From the NCBI RefSeq assembly GCF_010993775.1, contig NZ_WOTO01000011.1, positions 102,098-166,097 on the forward strand: a DNA stretch of 64,000 nucleotides. The letters run 5' to 3'. The DNA is from Fodinicola feengrottensis. Lineage in GTDB: Bacteria; Actinomycetota; Actinomycetes; Mycobacteriales; HKI-0501. Below the pieces are notes generated by a model that had not been told where the DNA came from, ran no database searches, and saw only the letters and a program-made list of their open reading frames with translations. This document shows positions 29,506-38,804 of this stretch, one piece after another. Numbering within the stretch: the first letter of the stretch is position 1; each line of letters begins with the position of its first letter. The translations under genes and the position numbers were made by a program.

Positions 29506-30545
29506 GTGAGCGCACCAACTGCTGACGGCATCGCCCAGATCGGCTTCGGCTACTGGGGTCCGAACTTGTCTCGCAACCTCGCGGCCCACGCCGCTGGTCG
29601 CTGGCGGCACCTGGTCGACCTGTCCCCGGAGCGCCGGGACAAGGCCGCCTCGCTCTACCCGCAGATCAACGTCACCGAGGACCTGGACAAGGTGCTCGCG
29701 GACGAGACGGTCGGCGCGGTCATCGTGTCCACCCCAGCGGCCAGTCACGCGTCGCTGGCGCGCAAGGCGCTGGACGCCGGCAAACACGTCTTCGTGGAGA
29801 AACCGCTCGCGCTGACCACCGCGGACGCCGTGAGTGTCGCGGAGCAGGCGGACCAGGCCGGGCTGGTGCTGATGGTGGGGCACACGTTCGAGTTCGTGCC
29901 GGCCGTACGCAAGATGAAGGAGATCATCATCGACGCCGGAGACATCGGCGACGTGCTCTACATCCACTCGCAGCGGCTGAACCTGGGCCGGATCCAGAGC
30001 GACATCAACGCGTTCTGGTCCATCGGTCCGCACGATGTCTCGATCGCGAACTACCTGACCGGCAGCAATCCGGAGTGGGTGTCCGCGCGCGGCGCCCGCT
30101 ACCTGAACGAGACCGTCGAGGATGTCACGTTCGTGACCGTCGGCTACCCCGGCGGCATCCTCGCGCACATGCACGTCTCGTGGCTGGACCCGTCCAAAAC
30201 CCGCAAGACCACGGTCGTGGGCAAGGACAAGATGCTCGTGTACGACGACATCGACGCCGACGCGAAGCTCAAGGTCTACGACAAGGGCGCGGACCGGCTG
30301 GACGCCGACTCGTACGGTGCTTATCAGTACCGCCTGCGGGACGGCGAAATGCACGTACCGCGGCTGGAGATGGTCGAGCCGCTCGCGACCGAGCTCAAGC
30401 ACTTCCTGGAGTGCACGGTGACGGCGAGCGTCCGCGTACGGACGGCTGGAACGGCGCCCGCGTGGTGGCCGTACTCGAAGCCGCCGACAAGTCCCTGAAG
30501 GCCGACGGGGACAAGGTGAAGATCGATCTGCCGGTCTCTTCATGA
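29506..30545 (+). CDS. Gfo/Idh/MocA sugar dehydrogenase, WlbA-like, frameshifted
   Basis: Probable UDP-sugar-uronate 3-dehydrogenase. The GTG at 29506 has GAAGGGAGG upstream; the earlier ATG at 29470 sits inside a hairpin and gives a non-conserved extension. Rossmann motif AQIGFGYWGPNLSRNL, catalytic motif VFVEKPLALT near residue 110, then MVGHTFEFVPAVRKMKEII and SIGPHDVSIANYLTG. The frame changes near 30430 and ends ARVVAVLEAADKSLKADG at 30545, overlapping the acyltransferase ATG. Followed by an acyltransferase and an aminotransferase, the order expected for making a 3-acylamino (or 2,3-diamino) sugar acid. Paralog of 22551-23596. Confidence 0.85.
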
Positions 30546-31199
30546 CGGCGGCTCTGACGATTTCTCCGCTCGCTGTCGTGGACAGCAGGGCGGAGTTGGG
30601 TGCCGGCACGGTGGTCGAGGAGTTCTGCTCGATCGGCCGCGCCGGGCCTGACCAGCCGTTGGTGGTGGGCGCGGGTTCGACGCTGCGCAGCCACACGGTG
30701 ATGTACGCGGGCAGCACGATTGGTGCCCGGTTCGCCTCCGGTCACCACGCGATGATCCGCGAGAACTGCACGATCGGTGACAACGTCTCGGTCGGCTCGC
30801 TCACCGTGCTGGAGTTCAACGTCACGGTGGCCGACGGCGTACGCATCCATTCCCAGTGCTTCATCCCCGAGTACACGGTGCTCGAGGAGAAGGCCTGGAT
30901 CGGGCCGCGGGTGACGGTGACCAACGCGCCGTTCCCCCGCGCTGCCAGCACATGCCCGACTGCCTGGTCGGGGTGCGCATCGGCCGTGAGGCCAAAGTGG
31001 GGGCGAACGTGACCCTGCTTCCCGGCGTCCAGATTGGGGAACGGGCGCTGGTTGGTGCGGGCGCGGTGGTGACCAAGGACGTGACGTGCCAGCCGGCGCG
31101 GTCGTGGTCGGCAACCCCGCGCGCGTGGTGAAAACCATCGACGAGCTGATCTGTACGGTCGGCGAACCGCACCCCCCGTATCCCTCGTCCGCGAACTAA
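30542..31199 (+). CDS. Hexapeptide-repeat N-acyltransferase (WlbB/QdtC-like), two frame changes
   Basis: Left-handed beta-helix acyltransferase that probably acetylates the amino group added by the next enzyme. The hexapeptide repeats are visible: VVDSRAELGAGTVVEEFCSI, TIGARFASGHHAMIRENCTI, then SLTVLEFNVTVADGVRIHSQ and EEKAWIGPRVTVTNAPFP. Frame changes near 30935 and 31090 are needed to continue with VGVRIGREAKVGANVTLLPG and VVGNPARVVKTID to the stop at 31199. It starts in the ATGA overlap with the dehydrogenase. About 218 residues when joined, the normal family length. Confidence 0.83.
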
Positions 31200-31217
31200 C
31201 AGTTTCTGGAGTATTCA

Positions 31218-32347
31218 ATGCCGAACATTCCACTGGTAGACCTCAAGGCCAACTACGCCCGGCACAAAGAGGGCATCGACGCCGCGATGAAGGAGGTCAT
31301 CGACAACACCGCCTTCATTCAGGGCCCCGCGGTCAAGCAGTTCGAGGCCGATTTCGCCGCCTTCTCGCAGGTCAAGTACGCCGTGGGTCGCGTCGCGTCC
31401 GGCACCGCCGCGCTGCACCTGGCGATGGTCGCCGCGGGCATCGGCCCCGGTGACGTGGTCGCCACCCCGTCGCACACCTTCATCGCCACCGTCGAGGCGA
31501 TCAGCTACACCGGCGCCACCCCGCGGTTCATCGAGATCGACCCGGAGACGGGCCTGATGGACCCGCAGGAGCTGAAGAAGAACATCGACGGCGTCAAGCT
31601 GGTGCTGCCGGTGCACATCCACGGCCGCCCGGTCGACCTGGACGCCATTGGCGCGATCTGCGCCGACGCCGGCATCCCGCTGATCGAGGACGCCGCGCAG
31701 GCGCAGGGCTCGGACTACATCAAGGCCGACGGCACCAAGGTGCGTTGCGGCGGGTACGGCCTGGCCGCCTGCTTCTCGTTCTACCCCGGCAAGAACCTGG
31801 GCGCCTTCGGTGACGCTGGCGCGGTCACCACCAACGACGAGGCGTTCGCGAAGAAGGTCGCGCAGCTGCGTGACCACGGCCGTACGAGCAAGTACGTGCA
31901 CGAGATGCTGGGCTTCCCGGAGCGGCTCGACACACGCTGCAGGCCGCCGTCCTGAAGGTCAAGCTGACCACGTTGGACGCGGACAACGAGCGTCGCCGCG
32001 AGATCGCCAAGCTCTACAGCGAGAAGCTGGCTGGCGTCGGCGACCTGCGTACCCCGCCGGAGACCCCGAACCTGATCTCGAACTACCACCACTACGTCCT
32101 GCGGACCGGCCAGCGCGACGCGTTGGAGGCGTTCCTGAAGGAGAACGGCGTCGGCGTGGTCATCCACTACCCGGTGCCGGTGCACCTGCAGCCGTCGTAC
32201 GCGGACCTCGGCTACAAGAAGGGCGACATGCCCATCACCGAGGCGTACGCGGACAGCATCGTGTCGCTGCCGATCTTCCCGGAGCTGACCAACGAACAGG
32301 TCGACACCGTGGTCGCGGCCGTGAAGAAATATTTTGAGCAGGTTTGA
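31218..32347 (+). CDS. PLP-dependent sugar aminotransferase, DegT/DnrJ/EryC1 family, frameshifted
   Basis: Transfers an amino group from glutamate to a keto-sugar nucleotide. IPLVDLKANYARHKEGID start, then FIQGPAVKQFEADFA, VASGTAALHLAMVAAGIGPG, PVHIHGRPVDLDAI, IEDAAQAQGSDY and CFSFYPGKNLGAFGDAG with the PLP lysine (near residue 190). Near 31935 the frame changes, and the C-terminal half resumes LQAAVLKVKLTTLDADNERR to HLQPSYADLGYKKGDMPITE. It sits 18 nt after the acyltransferase. With the preceding two genes it forms an oxidise / aminate / acylate set of the WlbA-E-B kind. Confidence 0.88.
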
Positions 32348-32413
32348 TTTCTAAGGCGCAATAGGCCGGTGTCGCCCGGGGCGCCCAAAGCAACAGCGGA
32401 CCAGGCCGTGGTG

Positions 32414-32449
32414 CGGATTGGTGTGGATCTACCATTTGGCACCAATCCG
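32414..32449. promoter_or_regulatory. Inverted repeat upstream of the second glycosyltransferase
   Basis: CGGATTGGTG (32414-32423) and CACCAATCCG (32440-32449) form perfect 10-bp arms around 16 nt. It lies in the 138-bp gap between the aminotransferase and glycosyltransferase genes. It may be an operator or a large-loop terminator; the sequence does not decide. Confidence 0.5.
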
Positions 32450-32485
32450 GTCACCAGGGACAAGGCAGGCAGGCAGGTACTCGCT

Positions 32486-33478
32486 ATGACAGCAGCGCTT
32501 CGGATCCTGGCAGTCACCAACCTTTGGCCGGAAGGCGGAAGCTTTCGCGGAGTTTTTGTTGAGGAACAGGTCGAAGCGTTGCGCAAGCTCGGGCACCACG
32601 TGGATGTTGAGGTCGTCGCGCAGTCGCGGGGCAGCAAGGACTACTTGCTTGCCGCCCCGCGGGTGCGGGCTCGTGTTAAGGCCGGCTCGTACGACGTGGT
32701 GCACATCCATTACGGCATGACTGCCGCGTCCGCCCGGCTGGTCGGCAATGTGCCGCGCGTTCTTTCGCTCTATGGCAGCGATGTGAACTCGCCCAAGGAA
32801 CACCGCATCACCCAGCTCGGCTCCGGTGGCGTGGCCAAACGCATCTATGTTTCGAAGCGGCTGGCGCAGACCGCGGGCGACCAGGACGGCGTGGTGATCC
32901 CGAACGGGGTCGATTTCGCCACGGTTCGCCGCCGCCGATCGGGAGGCGGCACGGGCCGCGCTCGGCATCGAACCGCACGAGAAGGTCGTCCTTTTCGGTG
33001 GTATGCCGACAAACTCCGTCAAGGGCTACGACGTTTTCAGTGACGTGCTCAAGGAGCTGAAGGCGTCCGACGACTCGATCCGCGAGCTGGTGCTGTCCGC
33101 GCCGAACCAGCCGGTCGAGAAGATCGTTGAGAAATACAACGCGGCTGACGTGTTCCTTTTCACGTCCCGCAAGGGATCCGAGGGCTCGCCGACGGTGGTC
33201 AAGGAGGCCGTCGCGATGGGTTTGCCGGTGGTCAGCGTGGACGTCGGCGACGTCGCCGAGATCACCCGCGAGGTCACGCCGTCTCAGGTGGTCGCCTTCG
33301 CCGAGCCGTGGGGCACGCCGGCCGCGCGCGAGGCGCTGGTGAAGTCGCTGGCCGACGCGGTGACCGAGGTGCTCGACACTAAGTCCCGCTCCAACGGCCG
33401 CGAGGCCTGTGGATGGCTCGACTCACCACACGGATCGCCGAACGGATCGTCGAGGTCTACCGGTCGGTGGTCCGTTGA
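32486..33478 (+). CDS. Glycosyltransferase, GT4 family, frameshifted
   Basis: Second GT-B enzyme of the cluster. ATG 32486. LAVTNLWPEGGSFRGVFVEE, then YDVVHIHYGMTAASARLV and VLSLYGSDVNSPKEHRIT belong to the acceptor domain; VVIPNGVDFATV marks the linker. Frame changes near 32925, 32990 and 33410 are needed. The donor domain reads LFGGMPTNSVKGYDVF, YNAADVFLFTSRKGSEGSPT and VVKEAVAMGLPVVSVDVGDV with the conserved Glu, and ends IAERIVEVYRSVV at 33478. Sugar specificity is not predictable. Confidence 0.83.
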
Positions 33479-33500
33479 GTCCGGAAGGTAGAAAGACGGC

Positions 33501-34454
33501 ATGAATTCAGCGCTGGTCACCGGAGCCCACGGGTTCGTCGGCACGCACGTACGGGCGGAGCTGGCCGAGCGCGGCTGGGAGGTGATCAGCCTTGGGCGGG
33601 CGGAGCGTACGGACGACCACTACGTCCGGCACGACCTCGCTGACCCGACCGGCATCGACGCGCTCGCCCAGCAGGTCGGCGACCTCAAGCCGGACGTGAT
33701 CTTCCACCTGGCCGCCTCGCCGGCCTTCAAGGCGGCCGGCGGCGACCCCACCGCGCTGGTGGCCGACGCGGTCTCAGCGACCTTCAACCTGTGCCGCGCG
33801 ATGGTTGCGGCCGGCAGCAAGGCGCGGCTGCTGGTGGCCGGCTCCTCGGCCCAGTACGGCGCGCTGCCCCGAGAGCTGAACCCGGTGACCGAGGACGCTC
33901 CGCTGCGCCCGGTCAACGCGTACGGACACGCCAAGGTCGCCGCCGAGGCCACCGCGATGGCGTTCGCGGCCACCGGGGCGCTCGACGTGATTCCGGTACG
34001 CGCCTTCAACCACATCGGTCCCGGCGAGCCGCCGACCACGGTCGCGAGCGCATTCGCCCGCCGCATCGCGGACGTGCGTGCCGAGCTTTCCGACACGGTC
34101 ACCGTCGGAGACCTCGACGCGGTCCGCGATTTCACCGACGTACGCGATATCGCCGCTGGCTACGTTGAGCTGGCCGAACGCGGTGAGTCAGGCCGGCTTT
34201 ACAACCTGTGTTCGGGCCGCGAGGCGACCGTTGGCGCGGTCCTGGCGGCTTTGCTGGCCGCAGGGGGGTTGGACCCCTCGGTGGTGAGGGTCACGGACCC
34301 GCCATCGGGCGCCGCGAACCGACCTGGCAGCATTCCGTATCAGGTCGGTTCTCCCGCGCGCGTGCGTGCGGAGATCGGGTGGAGCGCTCAGCGGCCGCTG
34401 GCCGACAGTGCGGCCGACCTGCTGGACGCCGTGGAGAAGGCTGGACGCCCGTGA
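33501..34454 (+). CDS. NAD-dependent sugar epimerase/reductase, extended SDR family
   Basis: Intact 317-residue nucleotide-sugar SDR. TGAHGFVGTHVRAEL is the NAD site, DVIFHLAASPAF follows, the catalytic Ser is in VAGSSAQYGALP, and Tyr/Lys are in NAYGHAKVAAEA. VRAFNHIGPGEPPTTVASAF closely resembles GDP-4-keto-6-deoxymannose reductases (Rmd/GMD group), so the product could be a GDP-deoxyhexose, but the neighbours do not prove GDP. It overlaps the next SDR gene as GTGA. Confidence 0.83.
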   Translation: MNSALVTGAHGFVGTHVRAELAERGWEVISLGRAERTDDHYVRHDLADPTGIDALAQQVGDLKPDVIFHLAASPAFKAAGGDPTALVADAVSATFNLCRAMVAAGSKARLLVAGSSAQYGALPRELNPVTEDAPLRPVNAYGHAKVAAEATAMAFAATGALDVIPVRAFNHIGPGEPPTTVASAFARRIADVRAELSDTVTVGDLDAVRDFTDVRDIAAGYVELAERGESGRLYNLCSGREATVGAVLAALLAAGGLDPSVVRVTDPPSGAANRPGSIPYQVGSPARVRAEIGWSAQRPLADSAADLLDAVEKAGRP

Positions 34455-35470
34455 CGGAAGGACAACCGGTGCAAAGTTGGGCAGGCCGGAAGGTTCTGGT
34501 GACCGGTGCCGGAGGGTTTATCGGCTCACACCTGGTCGAGGAACTGGTACGCGCAGGCGCGCAAGTGCGGGCGATGGTGAAGTACAACGGCCGCTCCGAG
34601 ATCGGCATGCTGGCGCTCTCGCCGGCAGACGTACGCGAGTCGATCGAGATCGTGCACGGAGACATCACCGACCCGTTCTACGTGAAACATGTGTGTACGG
34701 ACCGTGATGTTGTCTTCCACCTCGCGGCCCTGATCGCCATCCCGTACTCGTACACCGCGCCGAAGTACTACGTGGACGTGAACGTCAACGGCACGCTCAA
34801 CGTGCTGCAGGCGGTTCGCGAGCTGGAGATCCCGCGGATGGTGCACACGTCGACCTCGGAGACGTACGGCACCGCGCTGTACACCCCGATCGACGAGAAG
34901 CACCCGCTGCAGCCGCAGTCGCCGTATTCGGCGTCCAAGATCGGTGCGGACTGCATGGCCGAGTCGTTCTACCGGTCCTTCGGGACACCGGTGGCCACGA
35001 TTCGCCCGTTCAACACGTACGGACCACGGCAGAGCGCGCGAGCGGTCATCCCGACCATCGCGAGCCAGCTGCTGGCCGGCCGCGACCAGGTCAAGCTGGG
35101 CGATCTTCGGCCGGTACGCGACCTGACGTTCGTGACGGACACCGCGCGCGGCTTCATGGCGGTCGCGAATGCCGATGAGTGCATCGGCACCGCCACCAAC
35201 GTCGGCAACGGCAAGGGCATCACCATCGGTGACCTCGCCGCGTTGATCGCCGAGGTGGCTGGCCGTCCGGACGTACCGATCGTCGAGGACACCCAGCGGC
35301 TGCGGCCGGCCAAGAGTGAGGTGTTCGAGCTGATCGCGGACGCTTCGGCGGCCAAGAAGCGGGCCGACTGGGAGCCGCAAGTGTCGCTGCGCGAGGGGTT
35401 GTCCAGAGTCGTGGACTACGTCAAGAGCAGCAACCTGCACCGCTATGACGTGGACCGGTATACGACATGA
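34451..35470 (+). CDS. NAD-dependent nucleotide-sugar 4,6-dehydratase, extended SDR
   Basis: Intact SDR. The GTG at 34451 overlaps the previous stop; an earlier frame extension is not conserved. VTGAGGFIGSHLVEELVRAG (NAD site), VVFHLAALIAIPYSY, STSETYGTALYTPI and PYSASKIGADCMAESFYRSF with the YxxxK pair, then RPFNTYGPRQSARAVIPTIA. The MVKYNGRSEIG stretch and overall pattern resemble LegB/4,6-dehydratases that begin deoxysugar or nonulosonic pathways. Overlaps the next gene by ATGA, so three genes (SDR, SDR, nucleotidyltransferase) form one coupled unit. Confidence 0.85.
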   Translation: MTEGQPVQSWAGRKVLVTGAGGFIGSHLVEELVRAGAQVRAMVKYNGRSEIGMLALSPADVRESIEIVHGDITDPFYVKHVCTDRDVVFHLAALIAIPYSYTAPKYYVDVNVNGTLNVLQAVRELEIPRMVHTSTSETYGTALYTPIDEKHPLQPQSPYSASKIGADCMAESFYRSFGTPVATIRPFNTYGPRQSARAVIPTIASQLLAGRDQVKLGDLRPVRDLTFVTDTARGFMAVANADECIGTATNVGNGKGITIGDLAALIAEVAGRPDVPIVEDTQRLRPAKSEVFELIADASAAKKRADWEPQVSLREGLSRVVDYVKSSNLHRYDVDRYTT

Positions 35471-36192
35471 GGGCGGTCATTCTGGCCGGTGGCAAGGGGA
35501 CGCGGCTAAGACCGTTCACCACCAGCTTCCCCAAGCCACTGATGCCGGTCGGTGACATACCGATCCTGGAGATCGTGCTCCGCCAGTTGCGGATGCACGG
35601 AGTCACGGACGTAACGATGCTGACCGGGCACCTGGCGTACCTGCTCGAGGGCTACTTCACCGACGGTTCGCACCTGGGCATGAAGATCGAGTACATCCGC
35701 GAGGACAACCCGCTCGGCACCGCCGGACCGCTGCGGTCGCTGACCGGCAAGGTGTTCGACGACTTCTTCGTGATGAACGGCGACCTGCTCTGCAACATGG
35801 ACTTCAGCGACTTGATGAAGCAGCACAAGTCCGAGGCCAATCCGGTCACCGTCTCCACGTACGTCCGCAGTGAGAAGATCGAGCTGGGCGTGCTGAAGGT
35901 CGCCGAGGGCGGCCGGGTGTACGGGTACGAGGAGAAGCCGACGCTGCGCTACGACGTCTCGATGGGCGTCTATGCGATGTCGCCAAGCGTGCTGGAGCGG
36001 ATCCCGGACGGCTTCTACGACATGCCGACGCTGATCCTGGACCTGCTGGCCGCCGGCTTCGAGGTCGGCAGCCGCCGGCACGACGGCCTGTGGCTCGACA
36101 TCGGCCGCCCGGACGACTACGACGAGGCCAACTACCTCTTCCGCAATGACCCGGAACTCTTCCTCCCCGGCTACGCCCCACCCTCCCGCTAG
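35467..36192 (+). CDS. Sugar-1-phosphate nucleotidyltransferase
   Basis: Makes an NDP-sugar from a sugar-1-phosphate. The N-terminal signature AVILAGGKGTRLRPFTTSFP, with KPLMPVGDIPILEIVLRQL, is complete. FFVMNGDLLCNMDF holds the metal Asp, EEKPTLRYDVSMGVYAMSP the sugar site, and the end is WLDIGRPDDYDEAN. 241 residues, shorter than GDP-mannose pyrophosphorylases with hexapeptide tails, similar to RmlA- or HddC-like enzymes. Likely supplies substrate to the two preceding SDR enzymes. Last gene of the rightward unit; a hairpin follows. Confidence 0.88.
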   Translation: MRAVILAGGKGTRLRPFTTSFPKPLMPVGDIPILEIVLRQLRMHGVTDVTMLTGHLAYLLEGYFTDGSHLGMKIEYIREDNPLGTAGPLRSLTGKVFDDFFVMNGDLLCNMDFSDLMKQHKSEANPVTVSTYVRSEKIELGVLKVAEGGRVYGYEEKPTLRYDVSMGVYAMSPSVLERIPDGFYDMPTLILDLLAAGFEVGSRRHDGLWLDIGRPDDYDEANYLFRNDPELFLPGYAPPSR

Positions 36193-36207
36193 GTTTCGCT
36201 CTTCGGT

Positions 36208-36242
36208 GGCCCGTTCGCTGCGCTCGACGCAGCGGATGGGCC
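36208..36242. terminator. Hairpin terminator between convergent operons
   Basis: GGCCC...CGCTGCG-CTCGA-CGCAGCG...GGGCC, a two-part stem with 7 and 5 perfect pairs, followed by ACGTTTTTACGG. It lies between the end of the polysaccharide genes and the end of the leftward four-gene operon. Confidence 0.7.
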
Positions 36243-36276
36243 ATCGACGTTTTTACGGCTCTGTTTATGGCTGTGT

Positions 36277-37245
36277 CTATGGCCATGGCGAGGCGACGCG
36301 GCGGGGGGAGTGTGGGGCGGCGGTGAGAGGCCGGCCGACGCGGGCGAGGTGCAGGAGTTGCGGTGCGGCGAAGCCGAGGCGGTCGGCGAGGCGGCGGCGG
36401 GTAGTGGGGGCGTCGATGATCTGGCTGAGCGGGTGGTTCGCGAATCCGTGCGACGACAGGGTCAGCCAGATCCGCATCAGCACCCGGCCGAAGGTCACCT
36501 GGGTGTCCACATCGCTCTCCGGCGGCCCCACCAGGACGATCGCGGTGCCGTCGTACGCGAGCAGCGACTTCGACGCGGCGGCGAGCGCGGTCGCGAGGCC
36601 CAGGCGGTGCAGCGGGCGGTGCACGGCGAGAGCGGCGTGCAGGCCGGCCGCCTCGGCACGGCTGAGCGCCAGCGCGCGGTCGGACAGCCCGTCGCGGTGG
36701 TAGGACGGGTGCGTACGGGCAAGCCGCACCCACTCGGCCAGCTCTTTCGTCACCGGCACCGACGAGAACAGGTGCCGGTCGGCTTCGTAGAGCAGAGCGG
36801 CCACATCGCGCGTACCAACCGCACGCACCGCGCCGCCGGCCGTACTGGCGAGGGCGTTGAGCTCGGCCAGCAGGGACTCGTCGAGCTGGCCGGGTTCGTA
36901 CGCGCCGCGGTTCGACGCACGTTTGCGCACGTCGTCGGCCGTGAAGGGAGAGGCGTACGGGCCGGCTGCGTCCATCAGCCGGCCGATTCGGTGATCGCCG
37001 TGGTCCGGTGTGAAGTCGATCGGCAGGCCGGCCGATCCGGCGACCACGAGAGCTGTCTCCACGAAAGCGCCGAGGGAGAGCTGCAGGTCGCGGCCGGTCG
37101 GGTCGCCGGCCGGCAGTTCGCAGGCCCGGTCCCAGCCGATGTCAATGGCACTGTCCTGATAGTTGAGCGTCCACGGTTGGGTGTTGTGTGCGCTCGGCGC
37201 CCGCCAGATGATCGGCTCAAGCGCGGCGAAGGCCCGCTGGTCCAT
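36277..37245 (-). CDS. Nitroreductase-family protein, Acg-like
   Basis: Flavin-type oxidoreductase fold, 322 residues, intact. The N-terminal RAPSAHNTQPWTL motif, GDPTGRDLQLSLGAFVE, RASNRGAYEPGQ and HPLSQIIDAP match the Acg subgroup of actinobacteria (FMN-binding, with little or no reductase activity shown for some members). Last gene of the leftward operon: its ATG overlaps the stop of the acyltransferase-like gene (37245-37247). Such proteins appear both in stress regulons and as tailoring enzymes in natural-product clusters; the operon here favours the second, as inference. Confidence 0.83.
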   Translation of the reverse strand: MDQRAFAALEPIIWRAPSAHNTQPWTLNYQDSAIDIGWDRACELPAGDPTGRDLQLSLGAFVETALVVAGSAGLPIDFTPDHGDHRIGRLMDAAGPYASPFTADDVRKRASNRGAYEPGQLDESLLAELNALASTAGGAVRAVGTRDVAALLYEADRHLFSSVPVTKELAEWVRLARTHPSYHRDGLSDRALALSRAEAAGLHAALAVHRPLHRLGLATALAAASKSLLAYDGTAIVLVGPPESDVDTQVTFGRVLMRIWLTLSSHGFANHPLSQIIDAPTTRRRLADRLGFAAPQLLHLARVGRPLTAAPHSPRRVASPWP

Positions 37246-38351
37246 CAGATTTCCTTCTCATAGAAGGCATAGCCGTGCAATGGCCGGCCGCCCATCGCGC
37301 GATACTGGGCCGCCGACGCGGGGTTGGTGCGTTCGACGTACGTGCTGCGCAGTGTGTCGTAGCCGCCGGCTCGCAGATTTTTGAGCAGCTCGCGGGAAAG
37401 CAGCCGCTGATAGCCGTGGCCCTGTTTCGCCGGGAACAGTGCCCTTGATGACCAGGATCGCCTCCCGCCGATAGCGACTGCGGCTGACCAACAGCCGCAA
37501 CTGGTTGACCGCGTTCAGGTTTCCGCTGGTTTTCCGGACGAAATCGGAGATGTCCGGGATGCACAACACGAAAGCCGCCGGGCGACCGGCTTTGGTCAGG
37601 TAGAGCAGCAAAGATTCGTCGATCAGGTACGCGAGGCCATCCGTCTGTCGAGCCAGCTGTTCGGCGGAGATCTCGGTGTAGTAGCCGAGCTGGGCGAAGC
37701 TGGCGTTCAGCATCCCGCGCAGGATCGGCAGCTGCTCTGCCAGATGTCGCCGGCTGCCACGATGCAGCTCCAGATCCCCGAACAAGTCACCTTCGAAAGG
37801 GAAAACCTCGTGGACCGATCGCGGATCGTCCTGCAGGTGGTCGCAGATCCAGGTCTCGGACGGAAATCTCGCCTTAAAGCCGTTGCTCGCGTACGCGTCT
37901 GGGTAATAGGCGGGATTCCACCCGCTGTCGACGACGAAGCCGCGCTGGTCGAAGCCGGAGGTGATGACTCCGCCGGATTGATTTGGCAGCAACGAAACCG
38001 GCCCGAACACCGACGCCCGGCCGGCTTGCAGGCCAGCCATGCAGATTTCCTCAAAGAGCGTCTTCGTGACCGTGTCGTCGTCGACGAATTCGGTGAGCCC
38101 GAAGAGCTGGACTGGCCGGCCGAGTTTGCGGTCGAAGTCCGGGTCGGTGTGCAGGGTCGTACGAGCGACCACCTCGCCAGCCGCGTCCCGGAGCAGGTGC
38201 AGTCGTACGCCCGGCACCTCGCCACCGTGCCAACCGCGGATCTGCTGATGCATTGTTGGGATATAGCGTGGATCGTGACCGTGGAGCCGGTCGGGGGGAA
38301 AGCCAGGAAATCGGCCAGGTCACGGCGGGTACGGACCGGGGTGAGTCTCAT
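37245..38351 (-). CDS. YghO-like / GNAT-type acyltransferase, frameshifted
   Basis: About 368 residues when joined. ATG 38351 (MRLTPVRTRRDLADFLAFP); a frame change near 38290 leads to GHDPRYIPTMHQQIRGW. The core has the YghO-type pattern FGLTEFVDDDTVTKTLFEEI, then SVFGPVSLLPNQSGGVITSG, NPAYYPDAYASNGF. The C-terminus (after a frame change near 37432) reads GYQRLLSRELLKNLRAGGYD and ERTNPASAAQYRAMG, a GNAT acyl-CoA-binding-like end. The reaction is unknown; family members are only predicted N-acyltransferases. Both ends overlap the neighbouring genes as ATGA. Confidence 0.75.
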
Positions 38352-38804
38352 CGGACGCGCGCCTTCCGGATGACCGGCGGACCGGCGGTTTCGTTGCCCA
38401 GCGGGGTAAAGGTGTCGATGTGCTGCATGGCGCCGTCCTCAGCGCGCCAGATTCCCTGTGCGTAGCCGGATTCCGCCGCGCTGTAGAGCCGAATCCACCC
38501 TCCGAGGGGCGTTCTTCTTCCCGTCGCTGATCCACGGCATCAGGGCCCGGTGATGTTTGCTGCGGGCGAACCGCAACAGCGCCTCCCGGTCCTCGAAGAA
38601 CGCGATGGTGCCGAGGGTGAACGGAAACTCCCAGTAGACGTGGTGCCAGACGTAGCCGCGCATCCGTTTCATGTCGCGTACCAGCTGGAACCACGTACGG
38701 CTCAGCGAGACGATCGAGCCCGGGCCGCGATAACGGGTGGCGCCGATGAACATCGCGGTGGCCCGGGCTTTGTCCGGTGCCTGCGAGAAGTCGGTAGTCC
38801 TCAT
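38348..38804 (-). CDS. Small alpha/beta-barrel protein (DUF3291/DUF4188-like), frameshifted
   Basis: About 151 residues. RATAMFIGATRYRGPGSIVS starts the fold, then GYVWHHVYWEFPFTLGTIAF and FEDREALLRFARSKHHRALM, the pattern of dimeric ferredoxin-like barrels such as antibiotic-monooxygenase relatives (a spectroscopically silent group that needs no cofactor in some cases). Near 38505 the frame changes; the end becomes GGWIRLYSAAESGYAQGIWR to VIRKARVR. The ATG overlaps the ligase stop and its own stop overlaps the next ATG. Family name is tentative. Confidence 0.62.

Noticed and set aside
28585..30717. Very long minus-strand open frame (about 710 codons) across the polymerase and dehydrogenase genes
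   Set aside because: It is the shadow of the plus-strand genes in high-GC DNA: low complexity, Arg/Pro/Ala-rich, no domain, while both plus-strand genes have clear family motifs.
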